This document shows positions 42,961-51,901 of a stretch of DNA of 55,937 nt, piece by piece. The DNA is taken from positions 1-55,937 of the forward strand of contig JASMDM010000009.1 of assembly GCA_030752795.1 (NCBI GenBank), in the 5' to 3' direction. The notes under the pieces were generated by a model. That model was given only the letters and a program-made list of their open reading frames with translations. It searched no databases and was not told the DNA's origin. The position numbers and the translations under genes are program-made. The DNA is from SAR202 cluster bacterium (GTDB lineage Bacteria > Chloroflexota > Dehalococcoidia > Lucifugimonadales > UBA1123). How positions within the stretch are numbered: the stretch's first letter is position 1; every line of letters starts with the position of its first letter.

Positions 42961-43788
42961 TCACCCGATGAGCTGCAACGGGTTGCGTTTCACGACCGCG
43001 GAAACCTGATCGGCGACCACACCCGCTCCCAACAACGCGGCGATGGCCATCCTCATCCCTTCAGCGGCGGGCGGGTTCATCCACTGGCCGAAGTCGGTCG
43101 TGACCACACAGCGGTCCATGCCGAGTGTCGTCAAAGACGCGACCAGATCGTCGACCGACTCCGTTGCCCGAGCGGGCATGCTGGCGAGGAACGTGTGCTC
43201 CAGGTACGCGCCGAGCGACGCCATTTCGTGTTGCTGTTCGATCGTCGCGACGTTGGTCGGATGGGTCGCGATCATGCGAGTGATCCCGATTTCTTTCGCC
43301 GCTTTGAACAATGCAATCGCCTCAATGGGCGACACGTGGCCGGAGGCGAGGACCATGTCGTGTTCTCGGATCAAATCGAGCACGTCGCGAACCGCAGGGT
43401 ATAGCTGACCGTGCTCGTCAACGATCGTGATACCCGGGCCTATACCGGCTCGCGTCAACCAGGCGTCCGCATCGAAGCTGGGCATCCAGACGACGCGCGC
43501 TCCCAGCTTGGCGGACACCTCGACGGCGTCGGGGTTGATTCCGCCGACGGACTTGTTGAGGGCGATGGCGCCGGCAACGTTCAGTCCCGGATACATGCGT
43601 CCGAGCGCGTATGCTAACGGCGCCGTTGGGTATTCGTGCGACTTGAGCACGAATCCGGCCATTTCGGCTTCGTAAGCCTGCCGCGCGGTCTCGAGCGCGT
43701 CGAGTCGCCGATCCTGTGCCGCGTCGGGGCTCGCGTGCACGTGAAGGTCGAAGGACCCTTTCAAGATCTCGGCGATTTGGTCGTTCAT
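42961..43788 (-). CDS. DUF6282 family amidohydrolase-like protein
   Basis: A 275-residue protein with a TIM-barrel metal-hydrolase look: FDLHVHASPDAAQDRRLDAL near the N-terminus (HxH metal motif about residues 15-17), VLKSHEYPT, VLASGHVSP, MIATHPTNV and CVVTTDFGQWMNPP (candidate last Asp). This order of His and Asp residues is that of the amidohydrolase superfamily. Catalytic activity of this group is not established to my knowledge. ATG 43788, GGAG 8 bases upstream. Confidence 0.82.
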   Translation of the reverse strand: MNDQIAEILKGSFDLHVHASPDAAQDRRLDALETARQAYEAEMAGFVLKSHEYPTAPLAYALGRMYPGLNVAGAIALNKSVGGINPDAVEVSAKLGARVVWMPSFDADAWLTRAGIGPGITIVDEHGQLYPAVRDVLDLIREHDMVLASGHVSPIEAIALFKAAKEIGITRMIATHPTNVATIEQQHEMASLGAYLEHTFLASMPARATESVDDLVASLTTLGMDRCVVTTDFGQWMNPPAAEGMRMAIAALLGAGVVADQVSAVVKRNPLQLIG

Positions 43789-43980
43789 GGCAGACGCTCC
43801 ATGCTTGCATATCACAGTCTTCGTTTCGCGTGAGGCTAGCACACGAGCTAGGGGGCGGCAACGTTGCTTGAGATTTCATTGGTTTTGGTTGGCAGAACAT
43901 TCGTGGCGAGCGTCGATTCGGAAGACACGGGTTCAGGCGTCAGCACAGCGCGGACATGGTTTTAGCTCGTTAATATTCTA

Positions 43981-44009
43981 TTGACGCTACTTGCCACTTG
44001 TAATACAAT
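43981..44009 (+). promoter_or_regulatory. Sigma-70-type promoter
   Basis: TTGACG (43981-43986), 17-base spacer, TACAAT (44004-44009), in a locally AT-rich patch. It would drive the small gene at 44104 and perhaps the sulfite-oxidase-like gene. Nothing else is seen in the 315 bases 43789-44103. Confidence 0.65.
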
Positions 44010-44103
44010 AGCTACAGTCTCGAAAACTCGCATCTACAACGAATCGCGATCGACCCGGGATAGACACAACAACACATTTCGGAAGGTGCAGACGATACAA
44101 CAC

Positions 44104-44394
44104 ATGGTGATACAGACCCACGGGGCCGATACGTGCGCGGCGGCCGATGAAGCGATCGGAGAGAAGGGCAAAGCCGGGTTCGGGAAACTCGAGGCGACAG
44201 CGAAGAAACACGAAGTGACTGTCGAAGGCTTCTGGGTCGATCCGCCAGGCCATCAGTTCTACATGGTGGCCGACGCCCCGAACGCCCGGGCCATCAACAT
44301 GCTCATGGTTGAAACCGAATTGTTTCACTGGAACACGGTCGACGTCCACGCGATAGTCACGGTGAATGAAGCGATGTCGCTGCTGGACGACTGA
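44104..44394 (+). CDS. Small conserved protein, possible dimeric alpha/beta-barrel fold
   Basis: A 96-residue product from ATG 44104: MVIQTHGADTCAA, then GFGKLEATAKKHEVTVEGFW, PPGHQFYMVADAPNARAI and ELFHWNTVDVHAIVTVNEAM. The strand-helix-strand pattern recalls small ferredoxin-like proteins (DUF3303, muconolactone isomerase type), but I cannot name the family with confidence. The reading frame is open from 43981. The SD (AAGG at about 44083) is correctly placed for an ATA codon at 44095 (ATA CAA CAC ATG) rather than for the ATG at 44104, so the original start may have been ATG at 44095. Confidence 0.6.
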   Translation: MVIQTHGADTCAAADEAIGEKGKAGFGKLEATAKKHEVTVEGFWVDPPGHQFYMVADAPNARAINMLMVETELFHWNTVDVHAIVTVNEAMSLLDD

Positions 44395-44519
44395 CCGCGG
44401 TTGTGTATCGGCATTAAGCATGCTGTGTCGGTGCAACGAACGAACCTGTGCTGAGAGTCGGATCGAATTGATCGATGAGTCGTCAACTTAGACAAGCATT
44501 GCGCGTCAGCGGAGTCCAA

Positions 44520-45122
44520 ATGCTGCGGAAAATCGGACGCAGGACAGAGATCAAACAGGACAAAACCGGACTGGAAGTCCCGCCAGGCCAGTTCGTAACG
44601 GACCGGTTCCCTGTCTTGTCGGCCGGACCTACTCCTAGGATCGACCTCGCCGATTGGCGATTCCGGGTGTTCGGACTGGTGCGGGACGAGATCGAGATCG
44701 ATTGGGAGCAATTCAAAGCGCTGCCTTCGGTCACGACCGACGCCGAGTTTCATTGCGTCACCCAGTGGAGCGACCTCAAGAACACGTGGGCGGGAGTGCT
44801 CTTCACCGAGGTGTTGAAGCTCGTCGAGCCCTCGCCGACCGCCAAATTCGTGATGGCACATAGCTACGGCGGGTACACGACGAACATCTCGCTCGATGTC
44901 CTCTCGGATGACGACGTGCTGCTGGCGTACAAGCACGATGGCGAGGATCTGGCGCCCGACCACGGCGCTCCGTTGCGTCTGGTCGTGCCGAAGCGGTATG
45001 CGTGGAAGAGCGCGAAGTGGCTCAACGGGTTCGAGTTCATGGCCAAGGACCGCCCGGGCTTCTGGGAGGTTCGAGGCTACCACATGGAAGGCGACCCGTG
45101 GAAAGAGGAGCGCTTCGGGTAA
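44520..45122 (+). CDS. Sulfite-oxidase-like molybdopterin oxidoreductase
   Basis: A 200-residue protein made of the oxidoreductase molybdopterin-binding domain alone: LPPGQ-like [17 protein letters not shown] at the start, [24 protein letters not shown] with the Mo-ligand Cys (about residue 80), [19 protein letters not shown] and [20 protein letters not shown]. No twin-arginine signal is present, so it should be cytoplasmic, unlike MsrP. ATG 44520, five bases after GGAG, is preferred over ATG 44475. No partner haem subunit is near. Substrate unknown. Confidence 0.85.
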   Translation: MLRKIGRRTEIKQDKTGLEVPPGQFVTDRFPVLSAGPTPRIDLADWRFRVFGLVRDEIEIDWEQFKALPSVTTDAEFHCVTQWSDLKNTWAGVLFTEVLKLVEPSPTAKFVMAHSYGGYTTNISLDVLSDDDVLLAYKHDGEDLAPDHGAPLRLVVPKRYAWKSAKWLNGFEFMAKDRPGFWEVRGYHMEGDPWKEERFG

Positions 45123-45199
45123 GCACTCGGATGCGATCGTGCTGCCGATGCGGGTTCCGTATGGCGCCGCGCAAGATTTGGACCCTGAATGAAAGCAAG

Positions 45200-45225
45200 A
45201 CGGCTCCCTCGATTGAGGGAGCCGT
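45200..45225. terminator. Hairpin between convergent genes, probable bidirectional terminator
   Basis: Perfect 11-bp stem ACGGCTCCCTC/GAGGGAGCCGT with a GATT tetraloop. Followed on the minus strand by CTTGCTTTC, a weak T-tract; no T-run on the plus side. It lies between the sulfite-oxidase-like gene (ends 45122) and the zinc-ribbon gene (ends 45272). Confidence 0.65.
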
Positions 45226-45271
45226 AGCTTCGTATAAGAATTGTGCGCGGCGCGCCACGAAGGCGGGACGA

Positions 45272-45442
45272 CTACGCGACCTTTTTTTTCTCAGCCGTCA
45301 AGTTCAGCGATTCCAGAAGCTTGTTCGGCTCTTCGATGTCCAGCATGTATCCGCACTGCAGACACTCTCTGTAGCTTCCGTACAGATCCCGATTCATGTG
45401 CATATCGCCTTTGCAGCGTGGGCAACCCTTCAAGTACAACAT
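45272..45442 (-). CDS. 56-residue zinc-ribbon protein
   Basis: A short gene easily missed by length filters. ATG at 45442 is preceded by GGGGAGG at six-base spacing. The product reads MLYLKGCPRCKGDMHMNR, then YGSYRECLQCGYMLD, and ends in a charged tail with EKKKVA: two CxxC pairs 18 residues apart, a typical zinc ribbon. Such ribbons bind nucleic acid or protein partners; no more can be said. It is single-gene, with a hairpin terminator 46 bases downstream, and its upstream AT-rich region is shared with the divergent heat-shock operon. Confidence 0.85.
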   Translation of the reverse strand: MLYLKGCPRCKGDMHMNRDLYGSYRECLQCGYMLDIEEPNKLLESLNLTAEKKKVA

Positions 45443-45578
45443 TTCCAACCTCCCCTATTTGACCCGCCATCCCGGCCTTTTCCTTCGTGAATTTAGATGC
45501 AAGAGCAGCGATCAAGATTTCCGAGAATACCTCTTTGTGATTGTTGTCAGGTTCAATGCTTATCGAGCATTATATTAC

Positions 45579-45608
45579 TTGACACGGCTTATGTCAATGT
45601 GTATTATG
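45579..45608 (+). promoter_or_regulatory. Heat-shock promoter with HAIR-like HspR operator
   Basis: -35 TTGACA (45580-45585), 17-base spacer, -10 TATTAT (45603-45608). The -35 box is the left arm of an inverted repeat CTTGACA-N7-TGTCAAT (45579-45599), with the arm length and 7-base gap of the HspR operator HAIR (CTTGAGT-N7-ACTCAAG). A repressor bound here would cover the -35. The ~205-base leader that follows contains AGCGCTGC/GCAGCGCT (45664-45697), an 8-bp hairpin with an 18-base loop. Nothing else is seen in 45443-45819. Confidence 0.75.
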
Positions 45609-45819
45609 ACTTTCAACCGCTCACATTAACTTTAAAACCTGGCCCAGCGGCGTGAAACCTAAGAGCGCTGCGATTCACACCCATCTTTTGCAGCGCTGTT
45701 CGCTCAATATAACGTGGCTAGGTCTGATAGGATTAGCGTTGGGAAAAATGCGCAGTCGTGGAAGCTGGCCGAGCCGACGACCGGTCGCCGCGTAAGTCAC
45801 GAAGGAGCAGCCGTCCGAC

Positions 45820-46149
45820 ATGGAAGGCATCTACGTAATAAGCGTTGCCGCTCGAATCCTTGAAATGCACCCGCAGACGCTGCGAAAGTACGAGCGCGTC
45901 GGGTTCGTTTCGCCGTCGAGGACCGGCGGCAAACTTCGGTTGTACTCGGAGCAAGATATCGTTCGCCTGCGGCTAATCAAGCACCTTACCGGCGAATTGG
46001 GGCTGAACATCGCGGGAGTGCAACTGGCTCTGGCGCTGTTCAATCAGATGCTCAAAATGAAGGTTCAGCTCGACAGGCTTCAGGGACCGGCTCTCAAGCG
46101 AGCCCTGAACCAAAGCCTCGACGAGATGTACGAGATGATGCAAGCCTAA
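45820..46149 (+). CDS. hspR: HspR, MerR-type heat-shock repressor
   Basis: A 109-residue MerR-like protein: YVISVAARILEMHPQTLRKY (winged helix-turn-helix), ERVGFVSPSRTGGKLRLYSE (wing) and DIVRLRLIKHLTGELGLNIAG, then a short helix to the C-terminus. This is the HspR pattern; HspR represses the dnaK operon by binding HAIR sites with DnaK as co-repressor. It is the first gene of hspR-grpE-dnaK and a HAIR-like site covers the promoter upstream, so it probably autoregulates. ATG 45820 with AAGGAG 12 bases upstream, a little far. Confidence 0.88.
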   Translation: MEGIYVISVAARILEMHPQTLRKYERVGFVSPSRTGGKLRLYSEQDIVRLRLIKHLTGELGLNIAGVQLALALFNQMLKMKVQLDRLQGPALKRALNQSLDEMYEMMQA

Positions 46150-46182
46150 ATGGTTAGGGCTTCAAGTGGAGGGCGAACCTAG

Positions 46183-46773
46183 ATGACCGAAGAGCAACAA
46201 CCGGATGAGCTGGAAAACATGGAGAAACAGCTCGACGAACAATTGGACGAGCCCGCGCGATTGCAGGCCGAGCTCGACGAAACAAGCCGCGAAAAAGATC
46301 AATTCAAAAACATGGCCCAGCGCGCCCAGGCTGACCTCGTAAACTATAGACGCAGGGCGGCCGAAGAAGTCTCCGAGGCGAGGCAAAGCTCGAACTCGCG
46401 TTTGTTGATCCGGTTGCTGCTGGTCGTCGACGACATGAACCGCGCATTCGACGCGATCCCGGAGGACGCGGTCGCGCCCGGTTGGCTGGCCGGACTGGAA
46501 CTTGTCCGGCGCAACCTCCAGAGCGTGATGGATTCCGAGGGCGTGACGAAAATCGACGCCGAAGAAGGTCAACCCTTTGACGTTCATGAACATGAAGCGG
46601 TATTCTTCGAGCCGAGTCCCGATCGTGAAGAAGGCGTCGTCGTAAATGTAATCAGGGATGGGTACAAATTACATGACCGGGTGCTACGCGCGGCGCAGGT
46701 TAGCGTATCGCAAAAGGTAGACCCGGAACCCCCAGCCACGGAAGAAAGAAAAATCGACCAGGAGGCCCCTTAG
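46183..46773 (+). CDS. grpE: GrpE nucleotide exchange factor
   Basis: A 196-residue protein with a highly charged coiled-coil N-terminal half (about 10-85; REKDQFKNMAQRAQADLVNY is the long helix), LLIRLLLVVDDMNRAFDAIP as the four-helix segment, and the beta-domain with EGVTKIDAEEGQPFDVHEHE and GYKLHDRVLRAAQVSVS, all typical of GrpE. It opens the DnaK nucleotide-binding cleft for ADP release. The dnaK ATG starts directly after its stop codon, so translation is probably coupled. Confidence 0.95.
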   Translation: MTEEQQPDELENMEKQLDEQLDEPARLQAELDETSREKDQFKNMAQRAQADLVNYRRRAAEEVSEARQSSNSRLLIRLLLVVDDMNRAFDAIPEDAVAPGWLAGLELVRRNLQSVMDSEGVTKIDAEEGQPFDVHEHEAVFFEPSPDREEGVVVNVIRDGYKLHDRVLRAAQVSVSQKVDPEPPATEERKIDQEAP

Positions 46774-48696
46774 ATGCCCAAGATACTTGGCATAGACCTT
46801 GGCACAACCAACTCATGCATGGCCGTCATCGAAGCCGGTGAGCCGCGCGTGGTCGAGAACGCGGACGGCGGACGGACCACCCCGTCGGTCGTCGCAGTAA
46901 ACCCGAGGTCCGAAGAACGATACGTCGGCACCACCGCCAAGCGGCAAGCCGTCACGAACCCCGAAAACACCGTTTATTCGGTGAAGCGGTTCATGGGGCG
47001 ACGTTTCGACGACGCCAACGTCCAGTCAGACGTCGGCCAGGTGCCGTTCAAGCTCACCCAGCATTCGAACGGTGACGCGCATGTGTCCATGGGCGGCGTT
47101 GAACACGCGCCTCCGGAGATCGCGGCGATGGTCCTGCAGAAGCTGAAGCAGGACGCCGAGGCGAAGCTGGGCGAGACGATTACGCAGGCCGTCATCACCG
47201 TTCCCGCGTACTTCAACGACAGTCAGCGGAATGCGACCAAAGACGCGGGCAAGATAGCGGGCCTCGACGTGCTCCGGATTATTAACGAGCCGACCGCGGC
47301 GGCGCTGGCTTATGGTCTCGACAAAAAAAACGAGGAGACCATCGCGATATACGACCTGGGCGGAGGCACGTTCGACATCACCGTCCTGCAGATCGGCGAG
47401 GGCGTGTTCGAGGTCAAGGCCACCAACGGCGACACGCACCTGGGCGGAGACGATTTCGACCAGGAGATCATCGAGTGGATCGCCGAGGAGTTCCAAAAAG
47501 AGCAAGGCATCGATCTGAAACAAGACCGCATGGCGCTCCAACGCCTGCGTGAATCGGCGGAGCGAGCCAAGATCGAGCTCTCGACGCTGATGCAGACTGA
47601 GATCAACCTGCCGTTCATCACAGCCGACGCTTCCGGTCCGAAGCACCTGATCATGACGCTGACGCGCTCGAAGATGGAGCAACTGGTAGGCGATCTGATC
47701 CAGCGGACTGTCGAACCGTGCAGGCTGGCGTTGACAGACGCCGGAATCGTCGAGAACGGCATCGACGAAGTGATCCTGGTGGGCGGCATGACTCGCATGC
47801 CGGCAGTGCAGGAGACGGTCGTCAAGTTATTCGGCAAGGAGCCGCACCAGGGCGTCAACCCGGACGAGGTTGTCGCGGTCGGCGCGGCCATCCAGGCAGG
47901 CGTCCTCCAGGGCGAAGTGCAGGACATCCTGCTGCTGGACGTAACGCCTCTCACGCTTAGCATCGAAACCCTCGGCGGAGTTGCGACCTCGCTTATCGAC
48001 CGCAACACCACGATTCCGACCACCAAGAGCGAGACGTTCACGACGGCCGCGGATGGTCAGACCAGCGTCGAGGTCCACGTGGTTCAAGGTGAACGCGCGA
48101 TGGCGGGGGAGAACAAGTCGATCGGGCACTTCATTCTGGATGGGCTGCTGCCCGCGCCCAGAGGCCTGCCTCAAATCGAGGTCTCGTTCGACATCGACGC
48201 CAACGGCATCCTGAACGTGTCGGCCAAGGACAAGGGCACCGGCAAGGAACAGCGGATCACGATCACGGCGAGCTCGGGCATCTCCCAAGACGAGATCGAA
48301 CAGATGGTGACCGATGCCGAGCGCTTCGCCGAGGAAGACTCTCGCAAGCGCGACGACATCCAAACGCGCAACAACGCGGAGAACACCGCGTATCAGGCCG
48401 AGAAGTTGCTCACGGACAACGCCGAGACAGTGCCCGAAGAGATGAAGACCGACGTCGAGGCCAAAATCGCAGCCGTTCGCTCGGCTCTGGCGGACAACGA
48501 CAACGCCCGAATCGAATCGACGTTGCAAGAGCTGCAAGAAGCGGTCCAGCAGGTGGGCCAGGCCGTCTACAGCCAACAGGCCGCGAGCGCGACTCCGGAA
48601 GACATGCCTCCATCCGACAATGGTGCAGAAGGCGACCCCGGTGCCGAAGAGGACACCCCCGAGGACACGGTCGAAGGTGAGTTCCGCGAGGTGTAA
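46774..48696 (+). CDS. dnaK: Chaperone DnaK (Hsp70)
   Basis: A 640-residue Hsp70. [13 protein letters not shown] at the N-terminus, [29 protein letters not shown] and the [14 protein letters not shown] motif define the ATPase domain; the substrate domain starts after [14 protein letters not shown] (about 390), and the helical lid runs to a short acidic tail ending EGEFREV. Length and motifs are normal and no lesion is present. It ends the hspR-grpE-dnaK operon; dnaJ, which often follows, is absent and an IS remnant begins 77 bases downstream. Confidence 0.97.
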   Translation: MPKILGIDLGTTNSCMAVIEAGEPRVVENADGGRTTPSVVAVNPRSEERYVGTTAKRQAVTNPENTVYSVKRFMGRRFDDANVQSDVGQVPFKLTQHSNGDAHVSMGGVEHAPPEIAAMVLQKLKQDAEAKLGETITQAVITVPAYFNDSQRNATKDAGKIAGLDVLRIINEPTAAALAYGLDKKNEETIAIYDLGGGTFDITVLQIGEGVFEVKATNGDTHLGGDDFDQEIIEWIAEEFQKEQGIDLKQDRMALQRLRESAERAKIELSTLMQTEINLPFITADASGPKHLIMTLTRSKMEQLVGDLIQRTVEPCRLALTDAGIVENGIDEVILVGGMTRMPAVQETVVKLFGKEPHQGVNPDEVVAVGAAIQAGVLQGEVQDILLLDVTPLTLSIETLGGVATSLIDRNTTIPTTKSETFTTAADGQTSVEVHVVQGERAMAGENKSIGHFILDGLLPAPRGLPQIEVSFDIDANGILNVSAKDKGTGKEQRITITASSGISQDEIEQMVTDAERFAEEDSRKRDDIQTRNNAENTAYQAEKLLTDNAETVPEEMKTDVEAKIAAVRSALADNDNARIESTLQELQEAVQQVGQAVYSQQAASATPEDMPPSDNGAEGDPGAEEDTPEDTVEGEFREV

Positions 48697-48735
48697 CGGG
48701 GCGGATTCGTCGTCGGATCTCCAAGCCGCGTGTAA

Positions 48736-49545
48736 TCATGGCATCCGTCGCGACGATCCGTAGGGGAGGGTTTCAGAGCCTGTCCCATAACCTGTTGGGC
48801 CGTTGATTCTCTTGATGGTAACCGTTGGTTGATCTCTCTGTTTCTGTTCTGACTTTCGTATTTGAACTGTCGGAATGGCTTGTTTGGTCGCTCGCTGTCG
48901 TTTGACCCGGCAATCGAGTGCAGTTTGCGCCGTTATGCGGTTGCGCCTGCCATTAGAGGGCTCGTTTGGGCGCACATCCGACCGTTTCGAACAGCCCATT
49001 CGCGCTACAAGGGTGCGTAGATTGAATGCCGTGGCCAATAGGGACCATTCGGCCGACACGTTGGCGAGGCCATGCAACAGGAACCTCCTGGCTCCTTGTT
49101 GTTCTTTGAGCATTCCAAAAGCCGGTTCCGACCACTCTTTTCGGCGTTTGTAAGCCTGTTTCGCTGCCTCTGTCGACATCAACGACCGATGCCTCCGCAG
49201 CGCAGCATCGTAAGGCCCGATCTCCAGGGCACGCCCGTGTCGGGCGTCTCTTGTACACGTCCCAAAGGCAGGACACGCCCGACAAACGGCCCCAGTTGCC
49301 CGATACGTCCGCATTGATATCCCTCGGGTGTTCTTGATCCGCCTGAAGAGCAGCTGCTGGCCGTGTGGGCGGGTATAAGTATCGGTCTCAGCGTCATGGG
49401 TGAACCGATCTTTGTGGTAGGAATTCAATAGAGCGCGATGCTGAGACTCGGGCATCAGCACTTGCTGTTGGCGCTGGTAGCATGCTTCCAGATTGTCTCT
49501 GGAGTGATACCCTGCATCCGCCAATGTTACCTGTGCGTCTGAATC
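48736..49545 (-). mobile_element. IS1182-like transposase remnant, 5' part missing
   Basis: The minus-strand frame encodes the C-terminal half of a DDE transposase: LADAGYHSRDNLEACYQRQQ (second Asp), DRFTHDAETDTYTRPHGQQL, CRACPAFGTCT and RRKEWSEPAFGMLKEQQGAR (the Glu), then HGLANVSAEWSLLATAFNLR. These are IS1182/IS5-group features. The first half with the first Asp is gone; at about 49540 the sequence changes to a phzF fragment on the opposite strand. The likely element end lies at 48774-48795 (AGAGCCTGTCCCATAACC). The frame reads a few codons beyond that end to 48736. Confidence 0.8.
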
Positions 49546-49546
49546 A

Positions 49547-49783
49547 TCGGAGTTCGACTTCGTGTCCCGATTCTTGGCGCCCACGGTCGGCATCGACGAG
49601 GATCCTGTGACCGGCGCAGCGCATTGCTGCCTCAGCCCGTTTTGGAGCGAACGCCTCGGGGGTGGGCGACTCGTGGGCCATCAGGCATCGGCGAGAGGCG
49701 GTGTGGTTCGGGTCAGGCTGGCGGGAGACCGCGTAATAATAGGCGGCGAAGCAGTCACCGTAATGAAAGGTGAACTCGTATGA
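49547..49783 (+). pseudogene. PhzF-family isomerase, C-terminal fragment
   Basis: About 79 codons remain: FDFVSRFLAPTVGIDEDPVT, GAAHCCLSPFWSERLG and QASARGGVVRVRLAGDRVII, matching the C-terminal domain of PhzF/diaminopimelate-epimerase-fold proteins (usual length about 260-300). The upstream part is replaced by the transposase remnant. The stop TGA overlaps the ATG of the enolase-superfamily gene (ATGA at 49780), so these two once formed one translationally coupled unit. Confidence 0.8.
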
Positions 49784-50916
49784 CGGTAGATAGGCTCAAA
49801 ATCACCAAGATCGAAACGGTCCAGCTTCGGCTAGTCGAACACCTCGGCGAGATAGAGCCGGCATGGGACTTGGGCGGACGGCTGCAATTCAACCGCGGAG
49901 GCGGGTCGATAACTCGCGTGCACACCGACCAGGGCATCACCGGCATCGGCCCGGCGGTCGACGAGCGCATCCTCCCCGCCGCGAATGCGCAACTCGTCGG
50001 GCAGGATCCGTTCGACACGGAGAGGCACGTCGGCAGGCTCCGATACTACGTCCAAGGAACGCCATACCGTGGAGTCGCCGGCATCGACATCGCGCTCTGG
50101 GACATCATCGGCAAAGCGAGCGGCCAACCGCTTTACAAGCTCTGGGGCGGCGCCAAGGACAAGGTGATCCCCTACGCCAGCATGGTCATGCTCTCGACGC
50201 CGGAAGAGCGGGCCGAACGCGCGACCGAGCTCATGGAGCAAGGCTGGCAAGCGCTGAAGGTGCGCATCCATCACGAGACGATGGCCGCGGACGTCGCGTC
50301 GGTCGAGGCGGTTCGTGGGGCGGTCGGCGACCGGATGGAGATCATGGTCGACGCGAACCAGGCCCAGTCGTCCGGTGACTGGCAACCGGGCTTCCAGTGG
50401 GACTTCCGTCGCGCGGTCGAGACGGCGCGTGAATTGCAACGACTGAACTGCTACTGGTTCGAGGAGCCGTTGCCCAGATTCTATTTCGAGCAACTGGCGA
50501 GACTCCAGGAGAAGGTCGAGATTCCGATCGCAGGCGGCGAGAACAACGAACTCGTCCACGAATTCCTGACGATGTGCCAGGAGGGCGTCTACGATTTGTT
50601 GCAGCCCGAGAGCATGGTCCTGGACGGCATCACCGCGTCCCGAAAGATCGGTGTGCTGGCCGAGTTGTACGGCAAGCAGATCGTTCCCCATCACGGCGGC
50701 GGAGACATCGGCGTCATCGCTCACCTGCATCTGGTTGCGTCGTGGCCGCATGCGCCGTTCCTCGAGCTGCTGCACGAACCGCCGATCGGCGATTACCGGC
50801 ATCGCTTCTCGATCATGACCAACGCACCGCAGGTGGACTCGGATGGGTTCATGGCCGTGCCGCAAGGTCCCGGCCTGGGCGTGGAGATTGACGAGGACTT
50901 GATCGAGGCGAACTAG
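49780..50916 (+). CDS. Mandelate racemase/muconate lactonizing enzyme family protein
   Basis: A 378-residue enolase-superfamily member. The capping domain (residues 1-125) is followed by the barrel with LKVRIH (acid/base Lys about 160, in a K-x-R form), VDANQ, FEEPLP and GGEN as the three metal-binding acids, and PHHGGGDIG (candidate second base His about 302). Such enzymes abstract a proton next to a carboxylate, usually as acid-sugar dehydratases or racemases; the substrate is unknown. ATG overlaps the phzF remnant stop. No gene follows for 380 bases. Confidence 0.92.
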   Translation: MTVDRLKITKIETVQLRLVEHLGEIEPAWDLGGRLQFNRGGGSITRVHTDQGITGIGPAVDERILPAANAQLVGQDPFDTERHVGRLRYYVQGTPYRGVAGIDIALWDIIGKASGQPLYKLWGGAKDKVIPYASMVMLSTPEERAERATELMEQGWQALKVRIHHETMAADVASVEAVRGAVGDRMEIMVDANQAQSSGDWQPGFQWDFRRAVETARELQRLNCYWFEEPLPRFYFEQLARLQEKVEIPIAGGENNELVHEFLTMCQEGVYDLLQPESMVLDGITASRKIGVLAELYGKQIVPHHGGGDIGVIAHLHLVASWPHAPFLELLHEPPIGDYRHRFSIMTNAPQVDSDGFMAVPQGPGLGVEIDEDLIEAN

Positions 50917-51295
50917 CGGTCGGAAGGCGCTCAAGGCTTCACTGCGATCTGAGTCTGCGGTCATGGTCTCGCCGGCTGGCGCTTGCCGTTGGCCGCGGGA
51001 GTTGCTGTGCAAGGAGAGACGGATTGCGAGGGCGGTCTGTCCAGCCCGCCCTCGAAGGTTTTCTGAGGGTACCCTCATCCTTCCGTGCGCGGAAGGACAC
51101 CGGGGCTTCGCCCCTGGACCCCGATTCTGTCGGGTCTGATGCAGAGTCGAATACGAGCCAGATTAGCCGCATAATCGACCCGACTAATCTGGCTCGGTCG
51201 TCGTTTCGAACTGAACTACTGAACCACGGACGCTACGGTATCGCAACCAATCGCTGTCCCGTGCATCGGCGCGGATCAGATCGATGCTGATCAAC
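50917..51295. other. Gene-free stretch with two inverted repeats
   Basis: No convincing gene. It contains a 20-base palindromic repeat TCCTTCCG-TGCG-CGGAAGGA (51078-51097), near-identical to 55362-55381, and a 13-bp perfect inverted repeat CGAGCCAGATTAG (51154-51166) with CTAATCTGGCTCG (51184-51196), which could be a terminator-like structure between the convergent enolase-family gene and ald remnant; no T-run follows. Confidence 0.7.
51078..51097. repeat. 20-bp palindromic repeat, copy 1
   Basis: TCCTTCCGTGCGCGGAAGGA, an 8-bp perfect stem with a TGCG loop. Copy 2 at 55362-55381 differs at one base. Confidence 0.8.
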
Positions 51296-51475
51296 TCACG
51301 CCGCCAGCGCATCCTCGACGGCGATGTACTCGGCGTCATTGAACGCAGCGCCCACTCCGGCGCCGGATTGGACGACGATGCCGTGACCTGCTTTGGCAAG
51401 GAAATCGACTTTGTCGGGCGTGAGCGAGACTCTGTTCTCGTCAGATTTGGTTTCTTTCGGGATGCCGATGATCAT
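51296..51475 (-). pseudogene. ald: Alanine dehydrogenase, N-terminal fragment
   Basis: ATG at 51475 with AGGAGG upstream starts MIIGIPKETKSDENRVSLTP, then FLAKAGHGIVVQSGAGVGAAF, the unmistakable N-terminus of alanine dehydrogenase (about 370 residues when complete). Homology ends after some 50 codons and the frame stops at 51296 with an unrelated tail, so nine-tenths of the gene is missing. The promoter side is well preserved, with a palindromic site before the ribosome-binding site, so deletion or rearrangement rather than slow decay is likely. Confidence 0.82.
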
Positions 51476-51491
51476 GGTCGAGGACCTCCTG

Positions 51492-51508
51492 TGTGGAATT
51501 GTTCCACA
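51492..51508. promoter_or_regulatory. Palindromic operator-like site upstream of ald remnant
   Basis: TGTGGAA-TTG-TTCCACA, a 7-bp perfect inverted repeat directly in front of the AGGAGG of the ald fragment: position and form of a repressor-binding site. The following 51509-51901 contain no gene, RNA or repeat that I recognise. Confidence 0.5.
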
Positions 51509-51901
51509 TTCATTATGCCAAATTATGTGAAGACGAGGTGTCGGCAGGACACCAATTCGTGTCGAGCAGGTGGGCTCGCATCGAGCGCTAACGACGGCCC
51601 TACGCCCGACCGGAAGGCGCTGTTTTGTATCGATACTTGAAGACCGGTTGACGCCGCACCATCGTGATAATACGATGAGCCCTGCCGCGATCGAGATTCC
51701 GCCCGCGCCTCGCCATCCGCTCGCGATTTCGGCTCCAACCCACGCGTCACGTTTGCCTAGATCGGTAGAACATGAGATGCGAAGGGTCGACCTGAAGGCC
51801 GAGCCCACCAATCAGATGATGCGCAGACCTTCGAGGACTAGACCTGGGTTTCAAACCGTATCGCGGTGCTAGGCGCCGCGCGTGATGCAAAGGAGTTTGC
51901 C

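Noticed and set aside
45664-45697. Hairpin in the hspR leader as a transcription terminator
   Set aside because: 18-base loop and no T-run on either strand; kept only as a possible leader structure.
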